64,000 nt of DNA from Limnobacter sp. 130 (GTDB lineage Bacteria; Pseudomonadota; Gammaproteobacteria; Burkholderiales; Burkholderiaceae_B), in NCBI RefSeq assembly GCF_902506325.1, contig NZ_LR732333.1, forward strand, positions 1-64,000. Reading direction: 5' to 3'. Shown piece after piece: positions 38,226 through 49,548 of this stretch (positions are counted from its first letter, which is position 1; each line of letters opens with the position of its first letter). A model generated the notes under the pieces. The model made no database searches and had not been told where the DNA came from. It worked only from the letters and a program-made list of their open reading frames with translations. The translations under genes were made by a program, and so were the position numbers.

Positions 38226-39923
38226 TTAATCGGCTTTTGTCGCGCTCAGAATTTCCTCAATGCTGGTGATGCCCAAGCGAACCTTGGCAACGCCCGATTC
38301 GCTCATGCTGGCAATGCCCTCTTGGCGAGCCAGGCGCTCCATGTCCAGTGCAGAGGCACCCGAAATAATGAGTTCCTGCATGGCTTCGGACACAGGCAGC
38401 ACTTCGTAAATCCCGGTGCGACCTGAGTATCCTGTGCCATTGCAGGCCTCGCAGCCCACCGCGCAGAAGGGTGTCCAATCCTCTTGGGGGACCTCTTTTA
38501 ACAGGCCAGAGGTGGTCAACGCTTGAAGCCCAAGCGGGTGCGGGGATTTGCAATTGCACAGTTTGCGCACCAGGCGCTGCGCAATGATCAGGCTGACCGA
38601 GGAGGCAATGTTGAAGGTTTCAACGCCCATGTTTTTCAGGCGGATGATGGACGACACGGCGTCGTTGGTGTGCAAGGTTGAGAGCACCTTGTGGCCTGTT
38701 TGAGAAGCTTTGATCGAGATGTCAGCGGTTTCGAGATCGCGGATTTCGCCGACCATGATTACATCGGGATCCTGGCGGAGCAAGGCGCGCAGGGCCTTTG
38801 CAAAGGTCAAGCCAATTCGTTCGTTGATGTTGACCTGATTAATTCCGGGCAGGTTGATTTCGGCGGGGTCTTCTACGGTGCTGATGTTGATCGAGTCATG
38901 GTTCAACATTTGCAGGAAGGTGTACAGCGACACGGTTTTGCCACTGCCGGTGGGGCCTGTGACCAGAATCATGCCATGTGGTTTTGCCAGTGCCTTTTCG
39001 ACTGCGGCGCGCTGGGTGTTCTCAAAGCCGAGTTGTTCAAGTTTTAACAGTGACTTGCTCGAGTCGAGCAGGCGCATCACAATTTTTTCACCGAACAGGG
39101 TGGGCAGGGTGCTAACCCGGAAATCGATTTTGCGTTCATCGGCGCCCAAGGTAAGTCGAATTCGACCGTCCTGAGGGACCCGTGTTTCGGTGGTGTTCAA
39201 GCGGCTCATGATTTTGATTCGAGCTGCGATCTTTGATTTGGCAGCCAGTGGTGGCTGGGACGTTTCCTGAAGCAGGCCGTCGATTCGGAATCGAACCCGG
39301 TAACTTTTCTCGTAGGGTTCAAAGTGAATGTCTGAAGCGCCTTTCTTCAGGGCATCGCTGAGCACGCGTTGAACAAATCGCACAATTGGCGCATCGTCCA
39401 CATCGGGCGAAGTTTCTTCGTTGTTTGAATTGCCGGCATCGGATTCAACTTCGGTCAGCAAGCTTTCGTCCATGCCCTGTGAGGGGTCGTTTTTCTCAAT
39501 CCGGCTCAGTAGCTTGTCGTATTCAACCACCACGGGCTCCACCTGCAGTTGGGTGCGGAATTTCAGTTGCTGAATCGTACTGAGGTCGGTGGGGTCGGCC
39601 ATGGCCACGCTGAGTGATCCGTGGCGACGATTCAGTACAAAAGCCTCAAGCCCTTTCTCGGCCTGAATCAAATCTGTTTCAAGCCCTTCACGAGAATCGT
39701 CAAACTGGCTCAAGTCGAGCAATGGGTAACCGAAATGCTGGGCGACCGTGCTGGCAAGCAACTCAGCGCTTACCACGCCATTGCTCACAATCCATTCCGC
39801 GACCGATCTGCCTTGGGCTTCTTCAGCGGTCAATTGTTCAAGCTGCGCGCTGTCCAGAATTCCTTTGGCGGTCAATGCCCGTACAAGTCCCGAGCTTTTG
39901 ACAATTGCACTACTGATGCTCAT
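38226..39923 (-). CDS. pilB: Type IV pilus assembly ATPase PilB
   Basis: PilB is the cytoplasmic hexameric motor for pilus extension. The 565-aa product has an N-terminal MshEN-type domain (about 1-150), an N2 domain with HFEPYEKSYRVRFRIDG, and the ATPase core. The core contains the Walker A motif GPTGSGKTVS (about 323-332), the Asp box, and Walker B VGEIRDLETA. A zinc-binding cysteine cluster follows, with CNC and later CEAC; its first pair is spaced C-x-C instead of the usual C-x2-C. No pilin gene is in the window. Confidence 0.95.
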   Translation of the reverse strand: MSISSAIVKSSGLVRALTAKGILDSAQLEQLTAEEAQGRSVAEWIVSNGVVSAELLASTVAQHFGYPLLDLSQFDDSREGLETDLIQAEKGLEAFVLNRRHGSLSVAMADPTDLSTIQQLKFRTQLQVEPVVVEYDKLLSRIEKNDPSQGMDESLLTEVESDAGNSNNEETSPDVDDAPIVRFVQRVLSDALKKGASDIHFEPYEKSYRVRFRIDGLLQETSQPPLAAKSKIAARIKIMSRLNTTETRVPQDGRIRLTLGADERKIDFRVSTLPTLFGEKIVMRLLDSSKSLLKLEQLGFENTQRAAVEKALAKPHGMILVTGPTGSGKTVSLYTFLQMLNHDSINISTVEDPAEINLPGINQVNINERIGLTFAKALRALLRQDPDVIMVGEIRDLETADISIKASQTGHKVLSTLHTNDAVSSIIRLKNMGVETFNIASSVSLIIAQRLVRKLCNCKSPHPLGLQALTTSGLLKEVPQEDWTPFCAVGCEACNGTGYSGRTGIYEVLPVSEAMQELIISGASALDMERLARQEGIASMSESGVAKVRLGITSIEEILSATKAD

Positions 39924-40030
39924 AGATCAAGGTCCTTGAAAGTGAACGGTTTGGATCAACAGCTGTATTGCCCAACTATGCGTATTCAGTATGTACTTAT
40001 CAATCACCTAGGCGGATGTTTTTGTGCCAT

Positions 40031-41023
40031 TCAGGTGTTGCGATTGACCGCAACGTCGCACAACAGGGTCAGCGCTTCGGTGTACGGGTTCGGTGCCAAG
40101 GTGCCCAATCGGATTTTGGCTGATTCGGCCAGTGCATGCGCCTTGTGTCGGGTGTAATTCAGCGAGCCGGTCTGTTCAATGCTCGCCATGATTGCGCTGA
40201 CATCCTGGGTTCCACCGTTGGCAATGGCATCCCGAATTTGAGCCTGCACTTGTGGCGCTGCATGTTGCATGGCGTGAATCAGGGGCAGGGTGGGTTTGCC
40301 TTCACGCAGGTCATCGCCTACATTTTTGCCCAGGGCGGCACTTTCGCCAGCGTAATCCAGTACATCGTCGATCAGTTGAAAAGCGCTGCCCACTTCGGCG
40401 CCGAAACGACCTAAATTCGCGGTGGTTTCAGTGTTCTGGCCTGTCACAATGCCAGCCAGCCGGCAAGAAGCCTCAAAAAGCTTGGCGGTTTTGAAGTCAA
40501 TGACCTGCATGTACCGGGCTTCGGTCACGTCCGGGTCTTTGCAGTTGAGCAACTGGAGCACTTCACCCTCGGCAATCGTGTTCGTGGCTTCCGAGAGCAC
40601 GTCCATCACGTCCATCAGGCCGATCTTGACCATCATTTGAAACGAGCGGGAGTACAGGAAGTCGCCCACCAGCACGGCGGCAGAATTTCCATATTCTGCA
40701 TTCGCAGTCAGGCGACCGCGGCGCATGTCGGATTCATCGACCACGTCATCGTGCAGCAGGGTGGCTGTGTGGATGAATTCAACGATTGCTGCCAATTCAA
40801 TGGCTTGCGACATTTGTTGGGGGTTGGCACCCAAGGCGCGGGCTGTCAGAATAACCAATGCTGGCCGCAAACGCTTTCCGCCTGCGTTGATGATGTAGTC
40901 GCTGATCTGGTTGATCAGGCTAACCTCGGAATGCAGGCTGGTGCGAATGATTTGATCAAGTTGTTGCATGTCGGCTGCAATGGGCAGCAACACACTTTTC
41001 ACACTGGGCGCAGGGCTAGGCAT
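40031..41023 (-). CDS. ispB: Polyprenyl (octaprenyl) diphosphate synthase
   Basis: This trans-prenyltransferase builds the side chain of ubiquinone. The first Asp-rich motif LLHDDVVDESDMRRG and the second LIDDVLDYAG are intact, together with GGKRLRPAL and FKTAKLFEASCR. The length of 330 aa matches IspB. The position next to rplU-rpmA in divergent orientation is classic for ispB in proteobacteria. Product chain length is inferred from context and cannot be read directly. Confidence 0.93.
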   Translation of the reverse strand: MPSPAPSVKSVLLPIAADMQQLDQIIRTSLHSEVSLINQISDYIINAGGKRLRPALVILTARALGANPQQMSQAIELAAIVEFIHTATLLHDDVVDESDMRRGRLTANAEYGNSAAVLVGDFLYSRSFQMMVKIGLMDVMDVLSEATNTIAEGEVLQLLNCKDPDVTEARYMQVIDFKTAKLFEASCRLAGIVTGQNTETTANLGRFGAEVGSAFQLIDDVLDYAGESAALGKNVGDDLREGKPTLPLIHAMQHAAPQVQAQIRDAIANGGTQDVSAIMASIEQTGSLNYTRHKAHALAESAKIRLGTLAPNPYTEALTLLCDVAVNRNT

Positions 41024-41131
41024 GGGTTTTGAGGCATATGTAGGTTAATTGCGTTGCGCATATTGTACTTGAGGGTGTTTGCGAAAAGCCGCACAGGGTT
41101 TACAGAATGTACCAACTTTGCGCACAAGGCT

Positions 41132-41160
41132 TTGACATCATTGAATTTTCCGAGCATAAT
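41132..41160 (+). promoter_or_regulatory. Predicted rplU-rpmA promoter
   Basis: TTGACA (41132-41137) and CATAAT (41155-41160) are separated by 17 bp, a near-consensus sigma-70 promoter. The leader of about 70 nt contains a small hairpin, CCGAA/TTCGG, at 41171-41184. The T-rich stretch is in its loop, so it is not a terminator. Confidence 0.7.
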
Positions 41161-41238
41161 TGCGGGCTATCCGAATTTTTTCGGGTTCAAATCTTTGAAA
41201 GTTTGATTAAAGACTTTGGTTAAATTTAAGGGTCAACT

Positions 41239-41550
41239 ATGTACGCGGTCATAAAAACCGGTGGTAAACAATACAAAGTTATCGCTGGTGAAAAACTTAA
41301 AGTAGAACAGATACCTGCTGACATTGGCCAAGAAATCTCTCTGGACGAAGTGCTTGCCGTTGGTAGCGGTGACACAGTTAAAGTGGGCACTCCACTGGTT
41401 CAAGGGGCTTCGGTCAAGGCAGTTGTTTTGGCACACGGTCGTCACGATAAAGTGAAGATCTTCAAGATGCGTCGTCGCAAGCACTACCAAAAGCGTCAAG
41501 GCCATCGCCAGAACTACACTCAAATCCAGATCCAAGCCATCAACGCTTGA
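41239..41550 (+). CDS. rplU: 50S ribosomal protein L21
   Basis: L21 binds 23S rRNA in the large subunit. The sequence starts [14 protein letters not shown] and has [13 protein letters not shown] and the basic block [26 protein letters not shown]. At 103 aa it has the standard length. It is the first gene of the rplU-rpmA pair. Confidence 0.98.
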   Translation: MYAVIKTGGKQYKVIAGEKLKVEQIPADIGQEISLDEVLAVGSGDTVKVGTPLVQGASVKAVVLAHGRHDKVKIFKMRRRKHYQKRQGHRQNYTQIQIQAINA

Positions 41551-41566
41551 TAGAGGAGAATGACTC

Positions 41567-41827
41567 ATGGCAAGTAAGAAAGGCGGCGGCTCTACGCGCA
41601 ACGGACGTGACTCAGAAGCCAAGCGACTGGGCGTGAAGGTGTTTGGCGGTCAGGCGATCAACGCCGGCGGCATTATCATTCGCCAACGCGGTACACGTTT
41701 TCATGCTGGCGACAACGTCGGCATGGGCAAAGATCACACATTGTTCGCCCTGACTGATGGTCAGGTGCAGTTCTCAGTGAAAGGCGCCTTGCGTCGCAAA
41801 ACTGTGAGCGTGGTCAACGAAGGCTAA
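41567..41827 (+). CDS. rpmA: 50S ribosomal protein L27
   Basis: L27 reaches the peptidyl-transferase centre with its N-terminus. The start [22 protein letters not shown] is the typical form without the cleaved extension of Firmicutes. The length of 86 aa is standard. It lies 16 bp after rplU with a GAGGAG ribosome-binding site. Confidence 0.98.
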   Translation: MASKKGGGSTRNGRDSEAKRLGVKVFGGQAINAGGIIIRQRGTRFHAGDNVGMGKDHTLFALTDGQVQFSVKGALRRKTVSVVNEG

Positions 41828-41861
41828 TATCTTCGTTTGCACCGCACACCGTGCTTGGTCC

Positions 41862-43075
<1,214 letters not shown>

Positions 43076-43080
43076 CTTCC

Positions 43081-44202
43081 GTGGCAGGGAAATCTCTGGC
43101 AAATCAACGTGTAGTAGTCAAAGTGGGCAGCTCCCTTGTTACCAAGAATGGCGAGGGTGTGGACATGGAGTCCATTCGCGCCTGGGCAGCTCAAATTGCT
43201 GAGCTAACCAATCAAGGTTGTGAGGTGGTGTTGGTTTCATCTGGCGCAATTGCCGAGGGCATGAAACGCTTGAAGTGGGCCAAGCGCCCACGCGAAATTC
43301 ACGAACTTCAAGCCGCTGCGGCGGTGGGGCAAATGGGTTTGGTGCACGCCTACGAGATTGGCTTTGCGGAACACGGTTTGGTGTGCGCGCAGGTGCTACT
43401 GACCCACGCAGATTTGGCCGACCGCGAACGTTACCTGAATGCGCGGTCCACGCTGTACTCTTTGTTGGGCCACAAGGTTGTACCTATCATTAATGAAAAT
43501 GACACGGTGGTCACAGACGAAATCCGTTTTGGTGACAACGACACCTTGGGTGCACTGGTCACCAACCTGGTCGAAGCCGATACCCTGGTCATTTTGACTG
43601 ACCAAGTGGGCTTGTACAGCGCCGATCCCCGCAAGAATCCGGATGCAAAGTTCATTGTTGAGGAAACTGCGGGCAACCCTGAACTTGAAAAAATGGCAGG
43701 TGGTGCCGGTAGCAACGTGGGCACAGGCGGCATGATTACCAAAATTCTGGCAGCCAAACGTGCAGCACGAAGCGGCGCTGCCACGGTGATTGCCAGCGGC
43801 CATGAACCCAATGTGCTGGTGCGCCTGATGAAAGGCGAGCCTGTGGGAACCTATCTGAAAGCGCCTTTGGGCCGCTTGGCTGCCCGCAAGCAGTGGATGG
43901 CCGACCATTTGAAATTGAAGGGCTCGCTGTTGCTGGATGCAGGCGCAGCCGAGGCCTTGCGCAAGAAAAAGGGTAGCCTGCTGCCAATTGGCGTAACGGG
44001 TTGCCAGGGCAATTTCCAGCGCGGCGATGTGGTGGCATGCTTAAGCCCTGAAGGCGAGGAAGTGGCACGTGGCCTGGTTAATTATTCTGCTGCCGAGGTT
44101 AAAAAAATTGCCAAGCAGCCCACCAGCGCGATAGAGTCCATCCTTGGTTATTTGGACGAACCCGAGCTGATTCACCGCGACAACATGGTGATATTGGCCT
44201 AA
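43081..44202 (+). CDS. proB: Glutamate 5-kinase
   Basis: ProB makes glutamyl-5-phosphate in proline synthesis and is usually feedback-inhibited by proline. The amino-acid kinase domain runs from [14 protein letters not shown] (about 12-25) through [26 protein letters not shown] and [10 protein letters not shown]-terminal PUA domain (about 280-358) follows. GTG 43081 ([10 protein letters not shown]) gives 373 aa; the frame stays open upstream inside obgE without kinase character. Confidence 0.96.
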   Translation: MAGKSLANQRVVVKVGSSLVTKNGEGVDMESIRAWAAQIAELTNQGCEVVLVSSGAIAEGMKRLKWAKRPREIHELQAAAAVGQMGLVHAYEIGFAEHGLVCAQVLLTHADLADRERYLNARSTLYSLLGHKVVPIINENDTVVTDEIRFGDNDTLGALVTNLVEADTLVILTDQVGLYSADPRKNPDAKFIVEETAGNPELEKMAGGAGSNVGTGGMITKILAAKRAARSGAATVIASGHEPNVLVRLMKGEPVGTYLKAPLGRLAARKQWMADHLKLKGSLLLDAGAAEALRKKKGSLLPIGVTGCQGNFQRGDVVACLSPEGEEVARGLVNYSAAEVKKIAKQPTSAIESILGYLDEPELIHRDNMVILA

Positions 44203-44221
44203 CACGAATTGGAGTGCGCCT

Positions 44222-45079
44222 ATGGAACTGTCGATGTGGAAAAGCAGCGGGCAGTTTTTTGACTGGAAAGGCCACTCTATCTTTGTGCAAGACACCGGCG
44301 CGGCCAACAAGCCAGTGCTGTTACTGATTCATGGCTTTCCAACTGCCAGCTACGACTTCCATTTAATGTGGCCTGAACTGGCTGAATCACATCGCTTAAT
44401 TGCCTTCGACATGCTGGGTTATGGGTATTCCGACAAACCCCGTACTTGGCAGCACTCCATTTTTAACCAGGCTGACATTGCCGAAGCCCTGCTAAAAAGC
44501 AAACGCATTTCCGCATGCACGATGATTACCCATGACGTGGGTGACACTGTGGGGCAAGAAATTCTGGCCCGCCATGCAGAAGGCCAGTTGGGCTTCAGGC
44601 TTGAGCGTGTGGTGATGTTCAATGGCGGGCTTTTTCCAGAAACTCACCGTGCCATTCTGGTTCAGAAGCTGTTGCTCAGCCCGCTGGGTTTTGTGTTCAC
44701 CCGGCTGATGAAAAAAGAAAAGCTGGCAGCCAGCTTGCGCAGCGTGTGTTCCGAGGGTTTGAGCGATGCTGACATTGACGCTGCCTGGACATTGATGGCC
44801 CACAAAAAAGGCAATTTGTGCATGCACCTGTTGATTCAGTACATGCGCGAGAGGCGCGAAAATCGTGACCGTTGGGTGCAGGCTTTGCAAAAGGCCGACA
44901 TGCCTTTCACCTTGATCGATGGCGTTGAAGACCCAATTTCCGGCGAACACATGGTGCAGCGGTTTGAAGAATTGGTGCCTGGCAAACAAACCATTCGACT
45001 GGCTGGTTTGGGGCATTACCCTCATCTTGAAGACGCCACTGCCGTGTTGGCTGCGTTGAAACCCCTGATTGTCCAATAG
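44222..45079 (+). CDS. Alpha/beta hydrolase with Asp nucleophile (haloalkane dehalogenase / epoxide hydrolase type)
   Basis: The 285-aa protein has the oxyanion-hole block LLIHGFPTASYDF (about 35-47), DMLGYGYSDKP, and a nucleophile elbow THDVGDTVG whose nucleophile is Asp105, not Ser. The catalytic His is H265 in GLGHYPHLED. An Asp nucleophile is the mark of haloalkane dehalogenases and epoxide hydrolases, so C-halide or epoxide opening is plausible; the substrate is unknown. It has no signal peptide and lies 19 bp after proB. Confidence 0.82.
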   Translation: MELSMWKSSGQFFDWKGHSIFVQDTGAANKPVLLLIHGFPTASYDFHLMWPELAESHRLIAFDMLGYGYSDKPRTWQHSIFNQADIAEALLKSKRISACTMITHDVGDTVGQEILARHAEGQLGFRLERVVMFNGGLFPETHRAILVQKLLLSPLGFVFTRLMKKEKLAASLRSVCSEGLSDADIDAAWTLMAHKKGNLCMHLLIQYMRERRENRDRWVQALQKADMPFTLIDGVEDPISGEHMVQRFEELVPGKQTIRLAGLGHYPHLEDATAVLAALKPLIVQ

Positions 45080-45164
45080 CCTTGCAGTGATTAACCCAAA
45101 ATGGTTGTTTTTGCTGTGATTTGTCTCAATTGATACGCTTTGGTTTTTGCAAAAAGGCGCGACG

Positions 45165-45725
45165 ATGTCATATGAGGTGGATTACGCATTTCTCTCCAAG
45201 CTGGAAGGTGGATGCAGAACAGGAGCTTACATTCCAGATTTGGAGAAGAGTAAAAGTGGCGTAACTGTTGCGACAGGCTTTGATTTGGGTGCGCGTAACG
45301 AGGATGATCTGCGACGACTTGGTATTCAAGGTTCTCTGTTGAAAAAGCTTCTACCTTATTTAGGCCTGAAAAAGCAGGACGCTGCCACGGCTCTCAAGAA
45401 AAGCCCTCTGAGCATTTCCGCGACCGAATGTTTACAAATTGATAAAGTTGTCAAAACTCACTACTTAACTCAGCTTGCAAAACGTTACAACAACGCGATT
45501 TCAAGTGGTGCCGTGAAATTTGAAGACTTAAAGCCCGAGTTTCAAACAGTCGTCACCTCCGTATCTTTTCAGCATGGATTGGAACTGTCCCGTTCAGCGC
45601 CAAAGTTCTGGGCTTCAATTGTGGCCCAGGATTGGAAACGGGCAATCAAGATACTGAGAGATTTTCAGGATCAGTATCCAACAAGAAGAAATAAAGAAGC
45701 GGATTTGATGGAGAAGGCACTTTGA
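45165..45725 (+). CDS. Pesticin/T4-type lysozyme-fold muramidase, probable antibacterial effector
   Basis: The 186-aa protein (ATG 45165 after AAAAAGG) is essentially one domain. Catalytic-type residues are placed as in pesticin: E14 in KLEGG, T35 in SGVTVATGFDLG and D41 in the same block, giving the Glu-(21)-Thr-(6)-Asp spacing close to that family. The C-terminal RRNKEADLM resembles the last helix of T4-type lysozymes. There is no signal peptide, holin, or phage gene nearby, so it may be delivered by a secretion system or released on lysis. It overlaps a lipoprotein gene by 4 bp. Composition looks more AT-rich than its neighbours, which hints at transfer. The function is an inference. Confidence 0.65.
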   Translation: MSYEVDYAFLSKLEGGCRTGAYIPDLEKSKSGVTVATGFDLGARNEDDLRRLGIQGSLLKKLLPYLGLKKQDAATALKKSPLSISATECLQIDKVVKTHYLTQLAKRYNNAISSGAVKFEDLKPEFQTVVTSVSFQHGLELSRSAPKFWASIVAQDWKRAIKILRDFQDQYPTRRNKEADLMEKAL

Positions 45726-46354
45726 GAAACTTCGTCCTATTTCTTTTGGTCGTTCTTATTGGATGCTCAAGTGGGGAATTCCCAGAAAATGATTACGCTT
45801 GGCTAGACCCAGATGTGCTGAAGAGGGTAAAAAACTCATCTCAAGAATTACTGCTATCCCGGCCTCAAGTCGAATTTGCAAATGGGGTCACAGCAAGTAA
45901 CTGTATCGAGTATTTTCGGCAAAAAGGTGAAGTTACTGAGACTGCCGCGAACTACGCTGGGCGCTCCCATTATTTAATTTGTGACGCATTGAAACTGGCC
46001 GACACATGGCCACCAAAGCTCGAAGATAAGCCGATTGAAGCAGACCTGTCTTTGTGTTCGACCTTAAGTTTGAGTAGTTTTGAACATTCCCTTCGACCAC
46101 GTATTGAAGCGGATGGCGCCACGCTGACTCAGTTGTTTGGCGAGGAAGCGATAGAGGGATTGAATGCCTGTAGTTTCCAAGGAGAGGGTCGAAACTTTGT
46201 GCTGAATGCGGTTTTGCTTGTTCAGGAAAAGGAAAGGCCAAAGAGGATGTGGGTGTGGGTGATCGATGAGATACTGGATGCGACCTATCGTGCTTACACG
46301 CCAGTCTGGTTTATTTTCGATGAGTCCCGAAGTATGTGGATCGCCGATCAATAA
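45722..46354 (+). CDS. Lipoprotein of unknown family, candidate immunity protein for the upstream lysozyme
   Basis: The product (210 aa) begins with MRNFVLFLLVVLIGCSS, a lipoprotein signal with the lipobox Cys at 15. The mature part has four more Cys (61, 87, 112, 150), enough for two disulfides, and no domain I recognise. The start is TTG 45722, sharing bases with the lysozyme stop (TTGA), so the two are translationally coupled. An envelope-bound partner encoded directly after a muramidase is the usual layout of effector-immunity pairs; direct evidence of inhibition is lacking. A strong bidirectional terminator follows at once. Confidence 0.65.
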   Translation: MRNFVLFLLVVLIGCSSGEFPENDYAWLDPDVLKRVKNSSQELLLSRPQVEFANGVTASNCIEYFRQKGEVTETAANYAGRSHYLICDALKLADTWPPKLEDKPIEADLSLCSTLSLSSFEHSLRPRIEADGATLTQLFGEEAIEGLNACSFQGEGRNFVLNAVLLVQEKERPKRMWVWVIDEILDATYRAYTPVWFIFDESRSMWIADQ

Positions 46355-46386
46355 AAAAACGCGAACCATGTGGTTCGCGTTTTTTT
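46353..46386. terminator. Bidirectional intrinsic terminator
   Basis: A 10-bp perfect stem (ACGCGAACCA at 46359-46368 with TGGTTCGCGT at 46371-46380) is flanked by an A-run (46353-46358) and a T-run (46381-46386). It can stop both the lipoprotein transcript (+) and the rppH transcript (-), whose stop codon lies at its edge. Confidence 0.9.
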
Positions 46387-46945
46387 ATGTCGACTCAGGT
46401 TTTTCTTGGGTTTCCTCGGTTTTTACGGCAGGTTCCCAGTGATCGCCCCTAGGCAGTCGCCTTGGGTCATTTCTGGAAAACAGCAGCTTGGCCAACTCTC
46501 CCAATGCTTGTTTGTACACTTCCCGTTTGAAATCAATTACGTTTTCAAGTGGAACCCAATACTCGTTCCAACGCCAGGCATCAAATTCGGGGTGTTCTGT
46601 GGCCCGCAGGCTGACATCACAATCCCTTCCAACCAATTTCAACAAAAACCAGATTTGTTTCTGGCCTTTGTAGCTTCCGCGCCATTCCCGTCGAATCCAG
46701 TGATCGGGCACGGTGTACCGCAGCCAATTCCTGGTTCTTCCTATAATTTCAACATGTTCTGGCAACAAGCCAACTTCTTCGTGGAGTTCCCGGTACATGG
46801 CTTGTTCAGGCGATTCACCATGCTTAATTCCGCCCTGCGGAAATTGCCAGGAATGTTCACGAATTCGCTTACCCCAAAAGACTTGCTTTCGGGAATTGGT
46901 CAAAATAATGCCGACGTTGGGACGGTAGCCTTCTTTATCAAGCAT
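46385..46945 (-). CDS. rppH: RNA 5'-pyrophosphohydrolase RppH
   Basis: RppH removes pyrophosphate from 5'-triphosphorylated mRNA and thereby starts RNase E-dependent decay. The Nudix box [20 protein letters not shown] lies at about 38-57, after the characteristic [15 protein letters not shown] and [12 protein letters not shown] 46945 gives 186 aa and matches the family N-terminus. The frame stays open upstream to 47008 without conserved character. It is divergent from proS. Confidence 0.95.
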   Translation of the reverse strand: MLDKEGYRPNVGIILTNSRKQVFWGKRIREHSWQFPQGGIKHGESPEQAMYRELHEEVGLLPEHVEIIGRTRNWLRYTVPDHWIRREWRGSYKGQKQIWFLLKLVGRDCDVSLRATEHPEFDAWRWNEYWVPLENVIDFKREVYKQALGELAKLLFSRNDPRRLPRGDHWEPAVKTEETQEKPEST

Positions 46946-47085
46946 ACGCGCCCCGCAGATTTCTTTACAATTCACAGTCATTATAAGCACCAGCCTGCGT
47001 TTGTACACCTAGGGTATCCGCGCTGCAGGCGGATAAAAGTACAATCGCAGTTCTAACCAATTCATTACTCACGAGTTTTTTGCAA

Positions 47086-48858
47086 ATGCGCGCCACCCAG
47101 TTTTTTTTGAATACCCTGAAAGAAGCCCCCGCTGATGCGGAAGTGATCAGCCACCAACTGATGATGCGGGCTGGCATGATCAAGCGTTTGGCGGGCGGCA
47201 TTTACACCTACATGCCCGTGGGCTTGCGTTCTATCCGCAAGGTTGAAAACATTGTTCGGGAAGAAATGAACCGTGCCGGTGCCCTGGAGTTGTTAATGCC
47301 AGCAGTGCAGCCCGCCGAGTTGTGGCAGGAAAGTGGACGCTGGGAAAAGTACGGCCCTGAGCTGCTGCGCATGAAAGACCGCCACGACCGCGACTACGTG
47401 ATCGGCCCCACGCACGAAGAAGTGATTACCGACGTGGTTCGCAAGGAAGTGAAAAGCTATCGCCAGCTGCCCTTGAACCTGTATCAAATCCAGACGAAAT
47501 TCCGCGACGAAATCCGCCCCCGCTTCGGTGTGATGCGTGGTCGAGAATTCGTGATGAAAGACGCTTATTCATTCGATCGCAATCAGGAAGCTGCGCTTAA
47601 AACCTACGACGTGATGTACGACGCTTACCGCCGTATTTTTACTCGCTTGGGTCTGAATTTCCGGGCAGTGAATGCCGACACTGGTTCAATTGGTGGAAAC
47701 CGCAGCCATGAATTCCACGTGATTGCAGACACCGGCGAAGACGCGATTGCGTACTGCCCGAGTTCAGACTATGCCGCCAACGTGGAGTTGGCCGAGGCCG
47801 TGTGTACGGCCCAGCGCCCAGCTGCAAGCAAGGCCATGGAGAAAGTGCACACACCGGGGAACTCTACATGCGAGGCTGTGGCCGCTCAACTTGGTTTGCC
47901 GCTGGCTGCCACGGTGAAAAGCGTGGTGTTTGCCAACGAGTGGGAAGACAAGGCACTTGATAAAAATGAAACCAAGCCGGTCAAAAAGGTACAAATTATA
48001 TTGGCCTTGGTGCGCGGCGATCACGAAGTGAACGACATCAAGCTGGGCAAGCTGGCCGGTGTACAAGAATTGCGCCTGGCCACCGAGGCTGAAATTGTGG
48101 CTGTTTTTGGCACCAAGCCTGGTTACCTGGGCCCCGTGGGCCTGAGTGGCGATGTACGCGTGGTTGCCGACCGCAGCGTAGCCGCCATGGGTGATTTTGT
48201 GTGCGGCGCCAACGCAGCAGACTACCACTATGCAGGTGTGAACTGGGGCCGTGATTTGCTTGAGCCCGAAGTGGCCGATATTCGCAATGTGGTGGAAGGC
48301 GATGCCTCGCCCGACGGCAAGGGGGTGCTGGCTCTGTGCCGCGGTATTGAAGTGGGCCATGTGTTTTATTTGGGCACCAAGTATTCCGAAGCTTTGCAGG
48401 CCAAATTTCTGGAAGAAAACGGCAAGCCTGCCGTGATTGAAATGGGCTGTTATGGCATCGGTGTCACCCGCATTCTGGGTGCGGCCATTGAGCAGAATTT
48501 CGACGATCGCGGTATTATTTGGCCAATCAGCATTGCCCCATTTGAAGTGGTGTTGTGCCCAATTGGTTACAGAAAGAGCGAAGAAGTAAAAGCCGAGGCC
48601 GACAAGCTGTATCAGCAATTGAAGGACGCGGGTGTGGATGTGATGCTGGACGATCGCGATGAGCGCCCCGGCGTGATGTTTGCAGATTGGGAGTTGATTG
48701 GTGTGCCGCTGCGGGTTACTTTGGGTGACCGTGGCTTGAAAGAAGGCAAAGTGGAGTTTCAATCGCGCGATGGCAAGGTTGAAAAACGCGATGTCGAAGT
48801 TGGGGAAATTTTTGAGCAGTTGCGCGTTGAGCTTGCCAACAGGCAAGTCAGTTTGTAA
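47086..48858 (+). CDS. proS: Prolyl-tRNA synthetase
   Basis: ProS charges tRNA-Pro. Class II motifs are visible: motif 2 region [18 protein letters not shown] and motif 3 [13 protein letters not shown]. An editing (INS/YbaK-like) domain is inserted at about 225-395, as in the bacterial-type enzyme, and the anticodon-binding domain is C-terminal. ATG 47086 gives 590 aa; a TTG two codons upstream is less likely. The last 89 bp overlap the longest reading of the next gene. Confidence 0.97.
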   Translation: MRATQFFLNTLKEAPADAEVISHQLMMRAGMIKRLAGGIYTYMPVGLRSIRKVENIVREEMNRAGALELLMPAVQPAELWQESGRWEKYGPELLRMKDRHDRDYVIGPTHEEVITDVVRKEVKSYRQLPLNLYQIQTKFRDEIRPRFGVMRGREFVMKDAYSFDRNQEAALKTYDVMYDAYRRIFTRLGLNFRAVNADTGSIGGNRSHEFHVIADTGEDAIAYCPSSDYAANVELAEAVCTAQRPAASKAMEKVHTPGNSTCEAVAAQLGLPLAATVKSVVFANEWEDKALDKNETKPVKKVQIILALVRGDHEVNDIKLGKLAGVQELRLATEAEIVAVFGTKPGYLGPVGLSGDVRVVADRSVAAMGDFVCGANAADYHYAGVNWGRDLLEPEVADIRNVVEGDASPDGKGVLALCRGIEVGHVFYLGTKYSEALQAKFLEENGKPAVIEMGCYGIGVTRILGAAIEQNFDDRGIIWPISIAPFEVVLCPIGYRKSEEVKAEADKLYQQLKDAGVDVMLDDRDERPGVMFADWELIGVPLRVTLGDRGLKEGKVEFQSRDGKVEKRDVEVGEIFEQLRVELANRQVSL

Positions 48859-49525
48859 TCCTTTGGCCCGGCTGGCGCATATTGCCCGCCGGGTATTCGT
48901 GTTGCTTGGGTTTGTATTGGCTTTGGTCGGGGTTTGGTCGCCTGTTTTGGCCAGCCAGCAATATGAACCCATGGCAGACCATGTGCGTCTGGCACTTCGC
49001 ACGGCCTTAAGTGCTCCTGCTGCACCCCGTCCAATTTTTGAATCTGTAAGCCACCGCATTGACTGGATGGCAGAAATGTCGCGCCGCCTGGCGCGCAGAG
49101 TGCCTGATTTTGCTGAGCGCACAGAACTGATTAAAACGATTCGCTATGAAGCGCAGCGAGTTGGTATTGACCCCCAAATTATTTTCGCCTTGATTGAAGT
49201 GGAAAGTAACTTCCGTGCAGATGCGGTAAGTCACGCGGGGGCGATCGGCTTGATGCAGGTGATGCCCTTCTGGACCGATGTGTTGTCGCGGGGAGGTTCT
49301 CGGGAATTGTTTGAACCACGGGTGAATATCCGTTATGGCTGCCTTATCCTGCGCCATTACCTGGACATTGAAAAAGGCGACTTGGACAGGGCGCTGGGGC
49401 GCTACAACGGCAGCCTTGGGAAAATGACTTACCCGAATCTGGTGTACGACCGGCTGGACCGCAACTGGGGTTACAGCTATGTTGAACCGCCGAAGTCAGC
49501 ACCGCGTATTGCGGGTGACTTTTGA
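48770..49525 (+). CDS. Soluble lytic transglycosylase-like (SLT) protein
   Basis: This is an exported muramidase that cleaves peptidoglycan to 1,6-anhydroMurNAc products. The SLT domain shows the catalytic Glu in IEVESNFR (about residue 145), [10 protein letters not shown] (about 157-166), [13 protein letters not shown] and ALGRYNGS. A hydrophobic segment [23 protein letters not shown] (about 40-62) acts as signal peptide or anchor. The start is uncertain. ATG 48770 lies within proS, while TTG 48863, just after the proS stop, would give a signal peptide of normal length (about 220 aa total). It converges with ffh. Confidence 0.85.
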   Translation: MARLKNAMSKLGKFLSSCALSLPTGKSVCNPLARLAHIARRVFVLLGFVLALVGVWSPVLASQQYEPMADHVRLALRTALSAPAAPRPIFESVSHRIDWMAEMSRRLARRVPDFAERTELIKTIRYEAQRVGIDPQIIFALIEVESNFRADAVSHAGAIGLMQVMPFWTDVLSRGGSRELFEPRVNIRYGCLILRHYLDIEKGDLDRALGRYNGSLGKMTYPNLVYDRLDRNWGYSYVEPPKSAPRIAGDF

Positions 49526-49548
49526 GCTGAGCTTGAATCCGCAGTTGA

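Noticed and set aside
41171-41184. Terminator in the rplU leader
   Set aside because: The T-tract lies in the loop of the small CCGAA/TTCGG hairpin and not after the stem.
45165-46354. Prophage lysis cassette
   Set aside because: No holin, Rz-type spanin, tail or integrase genes are adjacent, and the second protein is a single lipoprotein of different layout.
47764-49122. A 452-codon minus-strand frame across proS and the transglycosylase gene
   Set aside because: Composition typical of an antisense shadow; both plus-strand genes have intact catalytic motifs.
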